Shown here in pieces: positions 10,577 through 19,655 of a DNA stretch of 64,000 bases (position 1 is the stretch's first letter; every line of letters starts with the position of its first letter). The notes under the pieces were generated by a model. The model had not been told where the DNA came from and did no database searches. It saw nothing but the letters and a program-made list of their open reading frames with translations. Where the stretch lies: positions 79,883 to 143,882 of the forward strand of contig CAWAYV010000029.1 in NCBI GenBank assembly GCA_963786295.1. Reading direction: 5' to 3'. The stretch comes from JACCZX01 sp963786295 (GTDB taxonomy: Bacteria; Pseudomonadota; Gammaproteobacteria; Burkholderiales; Burkholderiaceae_F). A program made the translations under genes and the position numbers.

Positions 10577-10801
10577 TTACTGCCCGATCGTCGAATCCGC
10601 GCCACCACTTTTTACCTGGCTGGCGCGCTCGCGCAGCTTTTGCACTTCCTTTTCGCTGAGCACACGGAAACGCTCTGCTTCGATCTGACGGGCGACGCGC
10701 TCCGGTTCGCGGCCGCTTTCGCCGACGCGACCAAACACGCCCTGCTGCCATGCCAACAGTGCCAGATTCAGCAGCAACAAGATAAGGAATGCGAGCTTCA
10801 T
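10577..10801 (-). CDS. Short membrane-anchored protein after coaX, SPOR-protein-like N-terminus
   Basis: A 74-residue protein with one N-terminal transmembrane segment (MKLAFLILLLLNLALLAW) followed by a charged region (GREPERVARQIEAERFRVL). This pattern matches the N-terminus of the SPOR-domain protein that often follows coaX in betaproteobacteria, but no SPOR domain follows before the stop. The start overlaps the coaX stop by 4 bases, so it is the last gene of the birA-coaX-x operon. Either a short variant or a truncated SPOR protein; both fit. Confidence 0.6.
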   Translation of the reverse strand: MKLAFLILLLLNLALLAWQQGVFGRVGESGREPERVARQIEAERFRVLSEKEVQKLRERASQVKSGGADSTIGQ

Positions 10802-11625
10802 CGTGCGCTTGATAACTCGGTTTGCGCGCGTAGCGCAAGGCCGCGCAAGACCAGATTATGTTCGATGTCGGCCGCCATCGACAGACGCGAAAACAGGGCC
10901 TTCGCATGGCCGCCGGTCAAGATCAGACGCGGTTCAACACCCAAGCGCGCGGCGAATCGATGCCAGATCTGATGGACCAGGCCGGCTTGCGCGTCGAGCA
11001 CGCCGGTGACGATCGCCGCGTCGGTGTTATCGGGAAACTCAGCGGCGTTATCGGAAAAATCAGCATCGGCGCTTGGCAAGCCCGCCGTCCGAAGTGCCAG
11101 GGATTCGAGCATCAAGCGTACACCCGGTGCGATAACGCCGCCGATGAATTTCGCCGTAAATCGTGCTTTGCCGCCATCCCTGCCATTCGCGTCGACACAA
11201 TCGACGGTGGTTGCGGTGCCGGCATTGACGACGACGAGCGAGTTCATCGTGCGTTGTGTGTTCGACGTCGAGCATGCACCCAGCATGCAATGCCAGCGAT
11301 CCGCGCCGAGTTGTGCCGGGTTGCGATAACCGTTGGTAAGCGCAATGGGTCCGTCGAAACTGCGCTGTGTAAGTAGCCAGCGAACCGCCTGCAAGTGAAG
11401 CGTGCGCGCCGCCTCTTCGACGGCTGCGACGACCTCGGGCCCGGCGACGTTGCACGCGATCACTGCCGCACCTCGCGGCACGTTGCCTCGCCATTCGTCT
11501 GCAAGCTGCGAAGCAATTCCGGCGACGCCTCGATGCGACTGCCTTCTCGCAGCGCCAACCGTTCCGTCTACCGCCAGTTGCGCCCACTTGATCGCCGAGT
11601 TGCCGACGTCGACCAGCAGCGTCAT
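10798..11625 (-). CDS. coaX: Type III pantothenate kinase
   Basis: Cytoplasmic acetate/sugar-kinase-fold enzyme that phosphorylates pantothenate, first step of coenzyme A synthesis. Visible motifs are the phosphate-binding DVGNSAIKWA at the N-terminus, GADRW, and NAGTATTVD (residues roughly 140-150). 275 residues, normal for the family. It overlaps birA by 4 bases upstream and the small membrane protein by 4 bases downstream, so the three are translationally coupled. Confidence 0.93.
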   Translation of the reverse strand: MTLLVDVGNSAIKWAQLAVDGTVGAARRQSHRGVAGIASQLADEWRGNVPRGAAVIACNVAGPEVVAAVEEAARTLHLQAVRWLLTQRSFDGPIALTNGYRNPAQLGADRWHCMLGACSTSNTQRTMNSLVVVNAGTATTVDCVDANGRDGGKARFTAKFIGGVIAPGVRLMLESLALRTAGLPSADADFSDNAAEFPDNTDAAIVTGVLDAQAGLVHQIWHRFAARLGVEPRLILTGGHAKALFSRLSMAADIEHNLVLRGLALRAQTELSSAR

Positions 11626-12509
11626 CGCCGCACCGACACGTCGCCGACGCTGACACTATGGCGGCGCCCTTCGGCTTCGATCACCAGGCGCCCATGGCGA
11701 TCGACTTCGATCACACGGCCGCTGATAGCGGCTTGGGCAAGCGGCTTTTCGTAAAGGATATCGACGACCTGGCCGCGCCATTCGAGCAGCCGATTGAAGC
11801 GCGTGCAAAACGGATCGAAGCCGTCATGCATGAATCGCGCCGCCGCAGCGATGATCGCGCCGGCGAATCGCCCGATCCATTGCCCGCGCGACTGTAGTGC
11901 TACTGCGCTGAGCAATTGATCGAGCGCTATTGCCGGTTGCTCGATTGCGCGCCGCGCTGCGTCGTCCAGATGCAGATTGATGCCGACGCCAATTACCAGC
12001 GTGTTCAGTGCGTCGCGATCCGGCACGAGCTCGGTCAGTATGCCGGCCAGCTTGCAACCGTCGACCCGAACATCGTTTGGCCACTTGAGCTGCACCGCCA
12101 CACCGTGCTCGGCGAGGCATTCGGCCAGCGCAACACCGCACGCCAACGTTATCGCCGGCAGCGATTCCGCACGGGTGACAACGGGAATCGCCACCGAAAA
12201 CAACAGCGCGTCACCGGGTGCAGCGTGCCAGGCTCGCTTCTGCCGGCCGCGCCCGCCGGTTTGAAAGTTAGCCGCGCGCAACACACGCCCGGACGGCTGT
12301 CGTACTCGCGCGCGGGCGGCCAGATCTTCGTTGGTCGATCCGGTGACAGCAACCGTTTCGACCGCGCATTCGCCATCCCATGCGAGCGCCAACGATTGCG
12401 CAATGTCAGCCACATCGAGTGCAACCGCACCGGGTCGATCCGCGATCGGCATCGAATTCGGCGTCGCAGTCAAGTGCTCATCCAGGTTCTGATCAGTAAA
12501 ACGTTCCAT
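11622..12509 (-). CDS. birA: Biotin--[acetyl-CoA-carboxylase] ligase
   Basis: 295-residue biotin protein ligase that attaches biotin to carboxylase carrier domains, which here would include the LiuD product encoded in this window. The biotinyl-AMP loop appears as GGRGRQKRAW and the lysine/tryptophan active-site segment as KWPNDV. A C-terminal SH3-like domain follows. There is no N-terminal winged-helix DNA-binding domain, so it is a ligase only, not the bifunctional repressor of E. coli. The first gene of the operon birA-coaX, divergent from the VanZ-like gene. Confidence 0.92.
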   Translation of the reverse strand: MERFTDQNLDEHLTATPNSMPIADRPGAVALDVADIAQSLALAWDGECAVETVAVTGSTNEDLAARARVRQPSGRVLRAANFQTGGRGRQKRAWHAAPGDALLFSVAIPVVTRAESLPAITLACGVALAECLAEHGVAVQLKWPNDVRVDGCKLAGILTELVPDRDALNTLVIGVGINLHLDDAARRAIEQPAIALDQLLSAVALQSRGQWIGRFAGAIIAAAARFMHDGFDPFCTRFNRLLEWRGQVVDILYEKPLAQAAISGRVIEVDRHGRLVIEAEGRRHSVSVGDVSVRR

Positions 12510-12582
12510 TCGAATTTAGCATCGCTCACGCCGTGCTCATGCGTGCTTGTCAGCGCGCCGGCAAGCGTCCGACAATAGATGA

Positions 12583-13761
12583 ATGACTGCCTCGATCAGC
12601 GGTTCGACATTGTCGGGCAAGCCCTGGCATTCGCGGCATTCGCCATTGGCACGCACCGCGTGCGCGGTGTACGCGTTGCTGCTGGTCTATTCCGGATTGG
12701 CGCCGTGGAGCGGTTGGCGCGATCTGGGCTTGAACCCATTCGCCTATCTGGCGGCGCCGATTCCGGCTCATGTGACCAACTTCGACCTTGCGGTCAATGT
12801 GCTTGCCTACTTCCCGTTCGGTGCGTTACTCGTGTTCGCGCTGCACCCGGCAGCGCGCGGCTGGTCTGCCGTGCTGATCGCGTCGCTCGCTGGGCTGCTG
12901 CTCGCCGCCGTTATCGAAGCGGTGCAGAGTTACTTACCGACCCGCATCTCATCGAACCTCGATCTGTTAACGAACTCGGCCGGCGCTGCATTGGGGGCGT
13001 TAATCGCGGCCCCATTCGCCTCGAGATTGATCGATCGCGGGCGTTTGGCCGACTGGCGGCTGCGCTGGTTCGAGCGGCGCGGGTCAGTTTTGTTGTTGGT
13101 GGTGGCGCTCTGGCCCGCAGCGCAGATCTATCCGGAGCCGATGCTATTCGGCAATGGCGATATCCGTGACGAGCTCGGCTCACTGTTCACCGCGCTCGGC
13201 GCGGTGCTGCCGATCGATGATGTGATGTTCGCGGTAGCCGAGTTTGCCGATACCTTCGATGTTGCCGAGTTTGTGCTTGCCGAAGCGTTCGTGGTGGCGG
13301 CAGCGATTCTTGCAGTGGGACTCGCGTTTACTTCGACGATGCGGCCGCATGCGCCCAGAGTAAAGCTGCTGGTCGCGTTGCTGTCGATAGCGCTGTTATC
13401 CAAGACTCTCGCCAACGCCGTCCAGTTCGGTCCGGAGCGTGCACTGGCGTGGCTGACTCCCGGCGTCTACGGCGGGCTAGCGCTCGGCCTACTCTCGCTA
13501 CTGGCTGCGAGCGCAGGTCCGCGCATCTGGTCCGCGCGCTTTGCAATGCTGGCGCTCGTCGCACTTGTGGTCGCCGTCAATTTGGTTCCGGAAAATCCGT
13601 ACTACGTCGACGCCCTCAGCGCGTGGCGGCAGGGCAAGCTGCTGAACTTCAACGCGCTCGCCCATTGGTTGTCGTTGCTTTGGCCTTATGCGCTGGCCTA
13701 TGGACTCGCGATGGAATTGCTGCCGAATGCTGCGCGACGTGCTTCGCCCGCGTCCTTATAA
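12583..13761 (+). CDS. VanZ-like multispanning membrane protein
   Basis: 392 residues with about ten hydrophobic segments. The N-terminal third carries the VanZ pattern, including NVLAYFPFGALL and a conserved LDLLTNSAGAALG near residues 126-138. In Enterococcus VanZ confers low teicoplanin resistance; the betaproteobacterial homologues are larger and their function is not established. ATG 12583 is in the 73-base divergent gap with birA. It precedes the ferredoxin gene by 7 bases and is probably co-transcribed with it. Confidence 0.8.
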   Translation: MTASISGSTLSGKPWHSRHSPLARTACAVYALLLVYSGLAPWSGWRDLGLNPFAYLAAPIPAHVTNFDLAVNVLAYFPFGALLVFALHPAARGWSAVLIASLAGLLLAAVIEAVQSYLPTRISSNLDLLTNSAGAALGALIAAPFASRLIDRGRLADWRLRWFERRGSVLLLVVALWPAAQIYPEPMLFGNGDIRDELGSLFTALGAVLPIDDVMFAVAEFADTFDVAEFVLAEAFVVAAAILAVGLAFTSTMRPHAPRVKLLVALLSIALLSKTLANAVQFGPERALAWLTPGVYGGLALGLLSLLAASAGPRIWSARFAMLALVALVVAVNLVPENPYYVDALSAWRQGKLLNFNALAHWLSLLWPYALAYGLAMELLPNAARRASPASL

Positions 13762-13768
13762 TTCCTCA

Positions 13769-14077
13769 ATGAGCTACTACCAGCGTCACGTTTTCTTCTG
13801 CCTTAACGAGCGCGACGATGGCTCTGCCTGTTGCGCGAACCATCACGCTGCTGAAATGCAAAAGCATGCCAAATCGCGCATAAAAGAACTCGATTTAAAC
13901 GGCGAAGGAAAAATTCGAATCAATAAGTCCGGCTGCCTGGACCGCTGCCAGGAAGGTCCCTGCGTCGTCGTCTACCCCGACGGTGTCTGGTACACGTATG
14001 TCGATGTGCACGACATCGACGAGATCATCGACCGCCACCTGATCAAGGGTGAAGTCGTCGAGCGGCTTCGCATTTAG
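13769..14077 (+). CDS. Thioredoxin-like [2Fe-2S] ferredoxin
   Basis: 102-residue protein (MSYYQRHVFFCLN...) with the cysteine arrangement of the thioredoxin-fold 2Fe-2S ferredoxins: C..ACC in the N-terminal part and SGCLDRCQEGPCVVVYPDG in the C-terminal part. These act as soluble electron carriers; the partner is unknown. An upstream in-frame ATG at 13688 lies inside the VanZ gene and is rejected. A TATAAT hexamer lies 6 bases before the ATG, but it is too close to serve as a normal promoter for this gene. Confidence 0.88.
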   Translation: MSYYQRHVFFCLNERDDGSACCANHHAAEMQKHAKSRIKELDLNGEGKIRINKSGCLDRCQEGPCVVVYPDGVWYTYVDVHDIDEIIDRHLIKGEVVERLRI

Positions 14078-14099
14078 CGCATATGAAGGCGTCGCAACG

Positions 14100-14777
14100 A
14101 TGCCGGCGTCGATTGAAAGAATATTGATCGACGGTGGCGTCGGGCGCATCGAACTCGCGCTCGACTGGCCGGTCAGCGCGCTGCAGGGCATCGTTTACGT
14201 GGGTCATCCGCATCCGCTTTACGGCGGCACGCTGGATAACAAGGTCGTCGTCACCATCGCGCGGACGTTCGCCGGCCTCGGATGGCTTGCGGTGCGCCTC
14301 AATTTTCGCGGCGTCGGTGCGTCTGTCGGTACGCATGACGAAGGCAGCGGGGAAACCGAAGACTTCCTGCACTTGATCGACGCGGTTCCAAAGCTGCCGA
14401 CGGTCAATCCCCGGCTTCCCGACGAGCTGCCTATTGCGCTTGCCGGCTTTTCATTCGGCAGTTTCGTTGCGGCAAAGGCCGCGCAGACATTGGCCGCTTC
14501 AAAGCGAGCAGTGAAATACGTCGTGCTGATCGGTGCGGCCGCCGGCAAATGGCCGATGCCGAACGTAGCGCGCGAAACGCTCGTCATTCATGGCGAATTG
14601 GATGAAACGATTCCACTGGCCGATGTTCTCGACTGGGCGCGCCCGCAAGACTTGCCGATCGTTGTTATTCCGGGCGCGGATCACTTCTTTCACCGCCGCC
14701 TGGGGCTGCTTAAGCGCCTGATAAGCGCGCATATTCTCGGCATGCCCGCAATTGACGCCGCCCGGCAAACTGATTAA
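14100..14777 (+). CDS. Alpha/beta hydrolase
   Basis: 225-residue serine hydrolase of the short dienelactone-hydrolase-like group. The oxyanion segment is HPHPLYGGTLDNKVV, the nucleophile elbow is GFSFGS (about residue 118), and the acid and base are near HGELDETIP and GADHFFH. Substrate unknown; homologues are annotated as acyl or carboxyl esterases. ATG 14100 was chosen over an in-frame ATG at 14049 that overlaps the ferredoxin gene. Same strand and 22 bases after that gene. Confidence 0.82.
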   Translation: MPASIERILIDGGVGRIELALDWPVSALQGIVYVGHPHPLYGGTLDNKVVVTIARTFAGLGWLAVRLNFRGVGASVGTHDEGSGETEDFLHLIDAVPKLPTVNPRLPDELPIALAGFSFGSFVAAKAAQTLAASKRAVKYVVLIGAAAGKWPMPNVARETLVIHGELDETIPLADVLDWARPQDLPIVVIPGADHFFHRRLGLLKRLISAHILGMPAIDAARQTD

Positions 14778-14889
14778 AAAGGGTTCGCTTTGTGGCGGGC
14801 ATCGAACCCAAAACAGACGCCGCCGCAGCGCTCATTTCCTAACCTTCTTGGACACACGCTATGAGGACGACGGTGCGCATCGCGTACCT

Positions 14890-15429
14890 ATGATGGTGGA
14901 CGGCACCCTCGTCTATTCGAAGACGCCGCGCGGCATTGCGGAAATCTCACTGCGCAGCGCGCAGCTGCCAATGACGGCGCGGCGCGTACTGATCATGATC
15001 GACGGCAAACGCACTGTTGACGATCTGTCGATTCTCGCCAAACCAGGCGAAATCGAAAGTGCCATTGCGAGCCTGGAAAGCGGCGGGTTGATTCAGCGCG
15101 TGTCGTACCAAGGCGCGATCGATGTGCCGACGATCAACGGACGCGACAGCGACGCCGGCTTTTCATCCGGGTTCGGCGGGCCGAGCACCAGCGGGGGACT
15201 CGACGAACGAGATCCGAGCCCGATCACATTGGAGGAAGTCAAGCGCCGTGCAGTGCGCGGCCTCTACGATCGTCTGGGTCCAGAAGCAGACTCGCTGGCG
15301 ATGCGCATCGACAGTTGTCGCACGATCGAAGAGTTTCGTTACCGCGTGCGCGAAGCCGAGCGCCTGATTTCGACTGCACTCGGCGCCAGTGCGGCTCAGG
15401 AGTATCTGAAAGCGCTGCGCCGCGGCTGA
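14890..15429 (+). CDS. Uncharacterised cytosolic protein
   Basis: Starting at the tandem ATG codons at 14890/14893 gives a protein of about 180 residues without signal peptide or membrane segment. It begins VDGTLVYSKTPRG, has a central Gly/Ser-rich linker (about residues 95-115) and a helical C-terminal part ending AQEYLKALRRG. The N-terminal part resembles a small winged-helix-like module (GKRTVDDLSILAKPGEIESA) but no family is recognised with certainty. The frame is open upstream to 14752, but that stretch is lysine/arginine-rich and overlaps the hydrolase gene, so the later start is preferred. Confidence 0.6.
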   Translation: MMVDGTLVYSKTPRGIAEISLRSAQLPMTARRVLIMIDGKRTVDDLSILAKPGEIESAIASLESGGLIQRVSYQGAIDVPTINGRDSDAGFSSGFGGPSTSGGLDERDPSPITLEEVKRRAVRGLYDRLGPEADSLAMRIDSCRTIEEFRYRVREAERLISTALGASAAQEYLKALRRG

Positions 15430-15565
15430 GCGCGGAAGCTCCGTTTGCCGAACGCGCGGGAGTGAACTGCAGCGGTGCTTTGCGTTCCAACTCTCGAGTT
15501 TCGACTTCGCGAATTCAACTTCGCTATCCTGCTTACCTCGATTGCCGCATCACGCCGCTCTGATC

Positions 15566-16754
15566 ATGTTGCGCCACGCCCTTACGCTCTTCTTCATCTC
15601 GTTGCAATTGGCCGCCTCCTATGCGGCTGCGCAGCCGCCCCCGATGTTGGGGGCGCGCGCCTGGATTTTGGTCGACGCCACCAGCGGAGCACGGTTGGCT
15701 GCGTATGAACCCACGGCGCGCCTGGAACCGGCATCGCTGACCAAATTGATGACGGCCTACGTCGTGTTTACGGCGCTGAATGAGAATCGCATCGCACTCA
15801 CCGACACCGTCACCGTCTCGCCGGCCGCGTTCGCAACGCCGGGCAAATCCGGCTGCGCGGATGTACCTGGAGCCAGGTCGCGCGGTCAACGTCGACCAGT
15901 TGTTGCGCGGCATGCTGACAGTTTCGGCAAGCGACGCCGCGGTCGCACTGGCCGAACACAGCGCGGGTAGCGTCGACGCGTTCGTTGATCGCATGAACGC
16001 TGAAGTGCGCCGCCTCGGCATGGCCAATACGCACTTCGCAAATCCTACCGGGCAGTCCGACGCGCAAAATTATTCGAGTGCGGAGGATATGGCGATCCTT
16101 GCGCGGCGCCTGCTTACCGACTTTCCACAGCATGCGCCGTTGTTTGCGCAGCGCGAGTTCGCCTACAACAACGTCTCGCAAGCAAATCGCAACCGACTTT
16201 TGTGGACCGATTCACATGTCGACGGCATGAAAACGGGGCAGCTGTCCGCCGCCGGCTGGTCGGTCGTCGCCACCACGGCGCGTGCCCAGGGCGAGGGTGA
16301 ACGCAGTTTTCAGCGGCGGCTGATTGCGGTGGTGCTCGGCGCGCCGAGCGATGCGGCGCGCACTCAGGAAACATTGCGCCTGATCAATCATGGCTACGCC
16401 GCGTTTGATACCGTGCAGCTTTATCGGCGCGGCGATGTGCTGGCAAAGCCGGCAATCTGGAAAGGCGAACGCGGCATCGTACCGGTCGGTGTCGACCACG
16501 ACGTGTATGTCACGGTGCCCGCCAGCGAGCTGCGCGCACTGGGAAGCGAGCCATTGAAGTCTTGGATCGAGCGCTCCGATCCGTTGCTTGCTCCGCTGCA
16601 ACGTGGCGAAAAGGTGGGTCGCATGGTGATCAGTGCGGGTGGCCGGCAGGTCGCCGACGTCCCGGTCGTCGCGCTGGAGAGGGTCGACTCCGGCGGCTTG
16701 ATACGCCGCGCGTACGATGCCATCGTGCTGTGGTGGAGGAAACGCAGTGGTTGA
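15566..16754 (+). CDS. D-alanyl-D-alanine carboxypeptidase, PBP5/6 class (one frameshift)
   Basis: Periplasmic low-molecular-weight penicillin-binding protein trimming pentapeptide stems. ATG 15566 begins a signal peptide (LTLFFISLQLAASYAAAQ). The SxxK nucleophile is SLTK and the third motif is KTG (in GMKTGQ). The usual SGN motif reads SAS in VSASDAAVALAE, which lacks the expected asparagine; one base change would restore it. A C-terminal PBP5-type beta domain and an amphipathic anchor (LIRRAYDAIVLWWRKRSG) follow. The frame changes near 15850-15862, where sequence coding for GKSG(GS)RMYLEPG lost frame, so an indel is inferred. It is first in the dac-dat-ybeD-lipB-lipA series. Confidence 0.85.
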
Positions 16755-17718
16755 ATTGCGAAACGACCTCGCCAGTGATTGGCAACAGGCCACGTGTTAT
16801 CTGAATGGCGAATGGACCGCGCTCGCCGACGCAAAAGTGTCGGTACTCGATCGCGGTTTCATCTTCGGCGACGGCGTCTACGAGGTGATCGCCGTCGATA
16901 CCGTCGACGGCATGCGCGCGCCGTTTCGTGCGCATGCACACTTCGCGCGCTTGCAGCGCAGCCTCGACGCGGTTCGCATCGACAACCCGCTTGTGGTGGA
17001 ACAATGGCTCGATCTGACCGCGGAAGTGATCGAACGCAACCCGTGGCCGCGCCAGCTGGTGTACGTGCAAATCACGCGCGGCGTGGCGAAGCGAGATCAT
17101 CCGTTTCCGGCCGGTGTGGCGCCGACGGTGTTCGTCAGCACTACGCCATGGCCATCGATTCCGAGCGAGCAGATCGAACAGGGAGTGGCCGCGGTCACGC
17201 ACGCAGACGAGCGCTGGCTGCATTGCGACATCAAGAGCACGTCGTTGCTCGGCAATGTGCTGATGAAGCAGTACGCCGTAGACAACGGCGCAAGTGAAAC
17301 CGTGATGCTGCGCGACGGGTTCCTGACCGAAGGATCGAGCACCAACGTTAGCGTGATCAAGAATGGCGTGATTAGCACGCCGCCGAAGTCGGTGCAGCTA
17401 CTGCCAGGCATCACCGTTGACGGCATTGCTCACATAGCGCAACAGCATGGCGTCAACGTCGATGTGCGGCCGGTCGCTGCGAGCGAGCTGAAAACGGCCG
17501 ATGAAATCTGGCTCTGTTCATCCGGCCGCGAACTGCTGGCAATCGCCTCGCTCGACGGCGCGGCAGTGGGGCCTGAAGCAAGTGCGGGTAAACCGGGCCC
17601 TATGTATCGGAAGATGCACCAGTGGTTTCAGCAGGCCAAGCGCGAGGACGCGCGTGACTGGGTGTCGCAACGAGGCGCACGCTCGATCGAAACTCGCGCG
17701 AGCAAACGAGTCGCATGA
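16747..17718 (+). CDS. dat: D-amino-acid aminotransferase (class IV)
   Basis: 323-residue fold-type IV PLP transaminase. The PLP lysine is in DIKSTSLLGNV and the cofactor phosphate site follows in LTEGSSTNV, patterns of D-alanine aminotransferase rather than BCAT. It likely interconverts D-alanine and D-glutamate with their keto acids for peptidoglycan. GTG 16747 is preferred because GGAGG stands about 10 bases upstream. The start overlaps the carboxypeptidase stop by 8 bases, which fits a joint cell-wall D-amino-acid role. Its stop overlaps the next ATG. Confidence 0.85.
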   Translation: MVELRNDLASDWQQATCYLNGEWTALADAKVSVLDRGFIFGDGVYEVIAVDTVDGMRAPFRAHAHFARLQRSLDAVRIDNPLVVEQWLDLTAEVIERNPWPRQLVYVQITRGVAKRDHPFPAGVAPTVFVSTTPWPSIPSEQIEQGVAAVTHADERWLHCDIKSTSLLGNVLMKQYAVDNGASETVMLRDGFLTEGSSTNVSVIKNGVISTPPKSVQLLPGITVDGIAHIAQQHGVNVDVRPVAASELKTADEIWLCSSGRELLAIASLDGAAVGPEASAGKPGPMYRKMHQWFQQAKREDARDWVSQRGARSIETRASKRVA

Positions 17719-18008
17719 GCAACGAACCGAAACCGTCCGACCTGACGCCGCGCCCGCCCGGGCTGACGTTCCCGACCGATTTTCCGATCAAGATCATGGG
17801 CCGCCGCGTCGACGACTTCGCGCAGGCGATCGTCGAAGTCGTGCAGGTGCACGCGCCCGATTTTGATCCCAGCACCCTCGAGATGCGGACCTCCAAGGAC
17901 GGCAATTATCTGTCGGTCACTGCCACGATTCGCGCGACGTCGCGCGAGCAGCTTGACGATCTGTATCGCGCGCTGACCAGCCATCCGCTGGTGAAGGTCG
18001 TGCTTTAG
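17715..18008 (+). CDS. ybeD: DUF493 (YbeD) family protein
   Basis: 97-residue protein with the YbeD ferredoxin-like fold pattern: FPTDFPIKIMGRRVDDF near the start and a C-terminal LYRALTSHPLVKVVL. Function is unestablished; in many proteobacteria the gene sits between a D-alanyl-D-alanine carboxypeptidase and lipB, exactly as here, so a link to lipoate metabolism or its regulation is suspected. It overlaps dat by 4 bases (ATGA) and lipB by 1 base (TAGTG). Confidence 0.88.
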   Translation: MSNEPKPSDLTPRPPGLTFPTDFPIKIMGRRVDDFAQAIVEVVQVHAPDFDPSTLEMRTSKDGNYLSVTATIRATSREQLDDLYRALTSHPLVKVVL

Positions 18009-18685
18009 TGGCAATGATCGTTCGGCATTTGGGGTGCGCCGATTACGCTCGCACATGGCATGCGATGCGTGAATTCAATGCGCAGCGGACTCCGGACACC
18101 GACGACGAACTCTGGCTGGTAGAGCATCCCGCGGTTTTTACTTTGGGCCAGGCGGGTCGGCGCGCGCATCTGCTCGCCGCGACCAGTATTCCAGTCGTGG
18201 CCACCGATCGCGGAGGCCAGATTACGTATCACGGCCCCGGTCAACTGGTCGCCTATCCGCTGCTCGACTTGCGGCGCCTTGGCATTTACGTAAAGGAGCT
18301 GGTGTTTCGGATCGAGAATTCGGTGATTCAGACGCTGCTGTCGTTGGGCGTCGACGGCCGGCGTGTGGCAGGTGCGCCGGGCGTATTCACGCCATGGCCA
18401 AGTCACGCGCCGCCGCCGTTCAATGGCCTTGCAAAGATCGCCGCGCTCGGCATCAAGGTCGCGGGCGGCTGCAGCTATCACGGTGTTGCGCTGAATGTCG
18501 CGATGGACCTGACGCCGTATTCACTGATCGATCCTTGCGGCTACGCCGGATTAAAGGTCATTGACCTCGCGACGCTCGGCGTCGAAGCCGATTGCGAAAA
18601 CGTCGCGATGCGCCTGGCCGAACGGCTGCAAGCGCATCTGTCGGCGCGGGCCCGCGAGCCAGCGTTCGATAGACTAACGGCCTGA
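18008..18685 (+). CDS. lipB: Lipoyl(octanoyl) transferase
   Basis: Moves octanoyl from acyl carrier protein to apo lipoyl domains. The family motif GGQITYHGPGQLVAYPL is present, the active lysine lies in AKIAALGIK, and the catalytic cysteine in DPCGYAGLK. An additional dozen residues between APGVF and the lysine segment distinguish it from E. coli LipB; this longer form is common in betaproteobacteria. GTG 18008 overlaps the ybeD stop; ATG 18014 is an alternative two codons later. The stop overlaps the lipA start (TGATG). Confidence 0.93.
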   Translation: MAMIVRHLGCADYARTWHAMREFNAQRTPDTDDELWLVEHPAVFTLGQAGRRAHLLAATSIPVVATDRGGQITYHGPGQLVAYPLLDLRRLGIYVKELVFRIENSVIQTLLSLGVDGRRVAGAPGVFTPWPSHAPPPFNGLAKIAALGIKVAGGCSYHGVALNVAMDLTPYSLIDPCGYAGLKVIDLATLGVEADCENVAMRLAERLQAHLSARAREPAFDRLTA

Positions 18686-19655
18686 TGGACACCTCCGCAC
18701 CTGCACTCGACTTCGCCAAGAAAAAAGGCGAAGCAAAAACCGGCAAGGTTTTTAAGAAGTTTGCGATCACGCCGGTGCCGATTGACCAAGCGTTGAAAAA
18801 ACCCGAATGGATTCGAGTGAAGGCAGGCTCACCGGCCACGCGTTTTTACGAGATCAAGAACATTCTGCGAGAACACAAGCTACACACGGTGTGCGAGGAA
18901 GCGTCGTGCCCGAATATCGGCGAGTGCTTCGGCAACGGCACGGCGACCTTCATGATCATGGGCGACAAGTGCACGCGGCGCTGCCCGTTTTGTGATGTCG
19001 GCCACGGGCGTCCCGATCCTCTTGACGTCGATGAACCGCTCAATTTGGCCCGGACGATCGCGGCGCTGAAGCTTTCATACGTCGTCATTACCTCGGTGGA
19101 TCGCGATGATTTGAAGGACGGTGGGGCGCAGCACTTTGTGGACTGCATTCGCGCAACGCGCGAGCTTTCGCCGGTGACGCGCATCGAAGTGCTTGTGCCC
19201 GATTTTCGCGGCCGTCTCGATCGTGCTTTACAAATTCTCGAAGCCGCACCGCCCGACGTGATGAATCACAATTTGGAAACCGTGCCGCGGTTGTATCGCC
19301 ACGCGCGGCCGGGCTCTGACTACGCACACTCGCTGAAGCTCCTTGCCGAGTTCAAGCGCGTCGTCCCTAACGTACCGACGAAGAGCGGCGTGATGGTAGG
19401 ACTGGGCGAGACCGACGAAGAAATCGTGCAAGTGATGCACGATCTGCGCGCGCACCACGTCGACATGCTGACCGTCGGCCAATACCTGGCGCCGAGCGCG
19501 CACCATTTACCGGTGTTGCGCTACGTGCACCCTGACACGTTTCGAATGTTCGAAGCCGAAGCATCGCGCATCGGCTTTTCGCACGCGGCGTGCGGCCCGC
19601 TGGTGCGATCGAGCTATCACGCCGACCGCCAGGCCCATGCGGCCGGCGCGGTTAA
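18685..19655 (+). CDS. lipA: Lipoyl synthase (frame lost at 3' end)
   Basis: Radical SAM enzyme inserting two sulfurs into octanoyl-lysine. The auxiliary cluster ligands CEEASCPNIGEC and the radical SAM CTRRCPFC are both intact, and the terminal RSSYHADRQAH closes the auxiliary cluster site. Family members stop a few residues after this. Here the frame runs on for more than 100 codons to 20019, antisense to a lipoprotein gene, while TAA at 19653-19655 sits one frame away. An indel around 19640-19650 is inferred and the end given is that reconstructed stop. Last gene of the dac-dat-ybeD-lipB-lipA series. Confidence 0.88.

Noticed and set aside
13757..13762. TATAAT hexamer before the ferredoxin gene
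   Set aside because: Only 6 bases before the ATG and no -35 at proper distance; chance occurrence is more likely.
15930..15945. Loss of function of the carboxypeptidase from its changed SxN motif
   Set aside because: Not asserted as fact, because a single base error would create it in a gene that already contains a frameshift.
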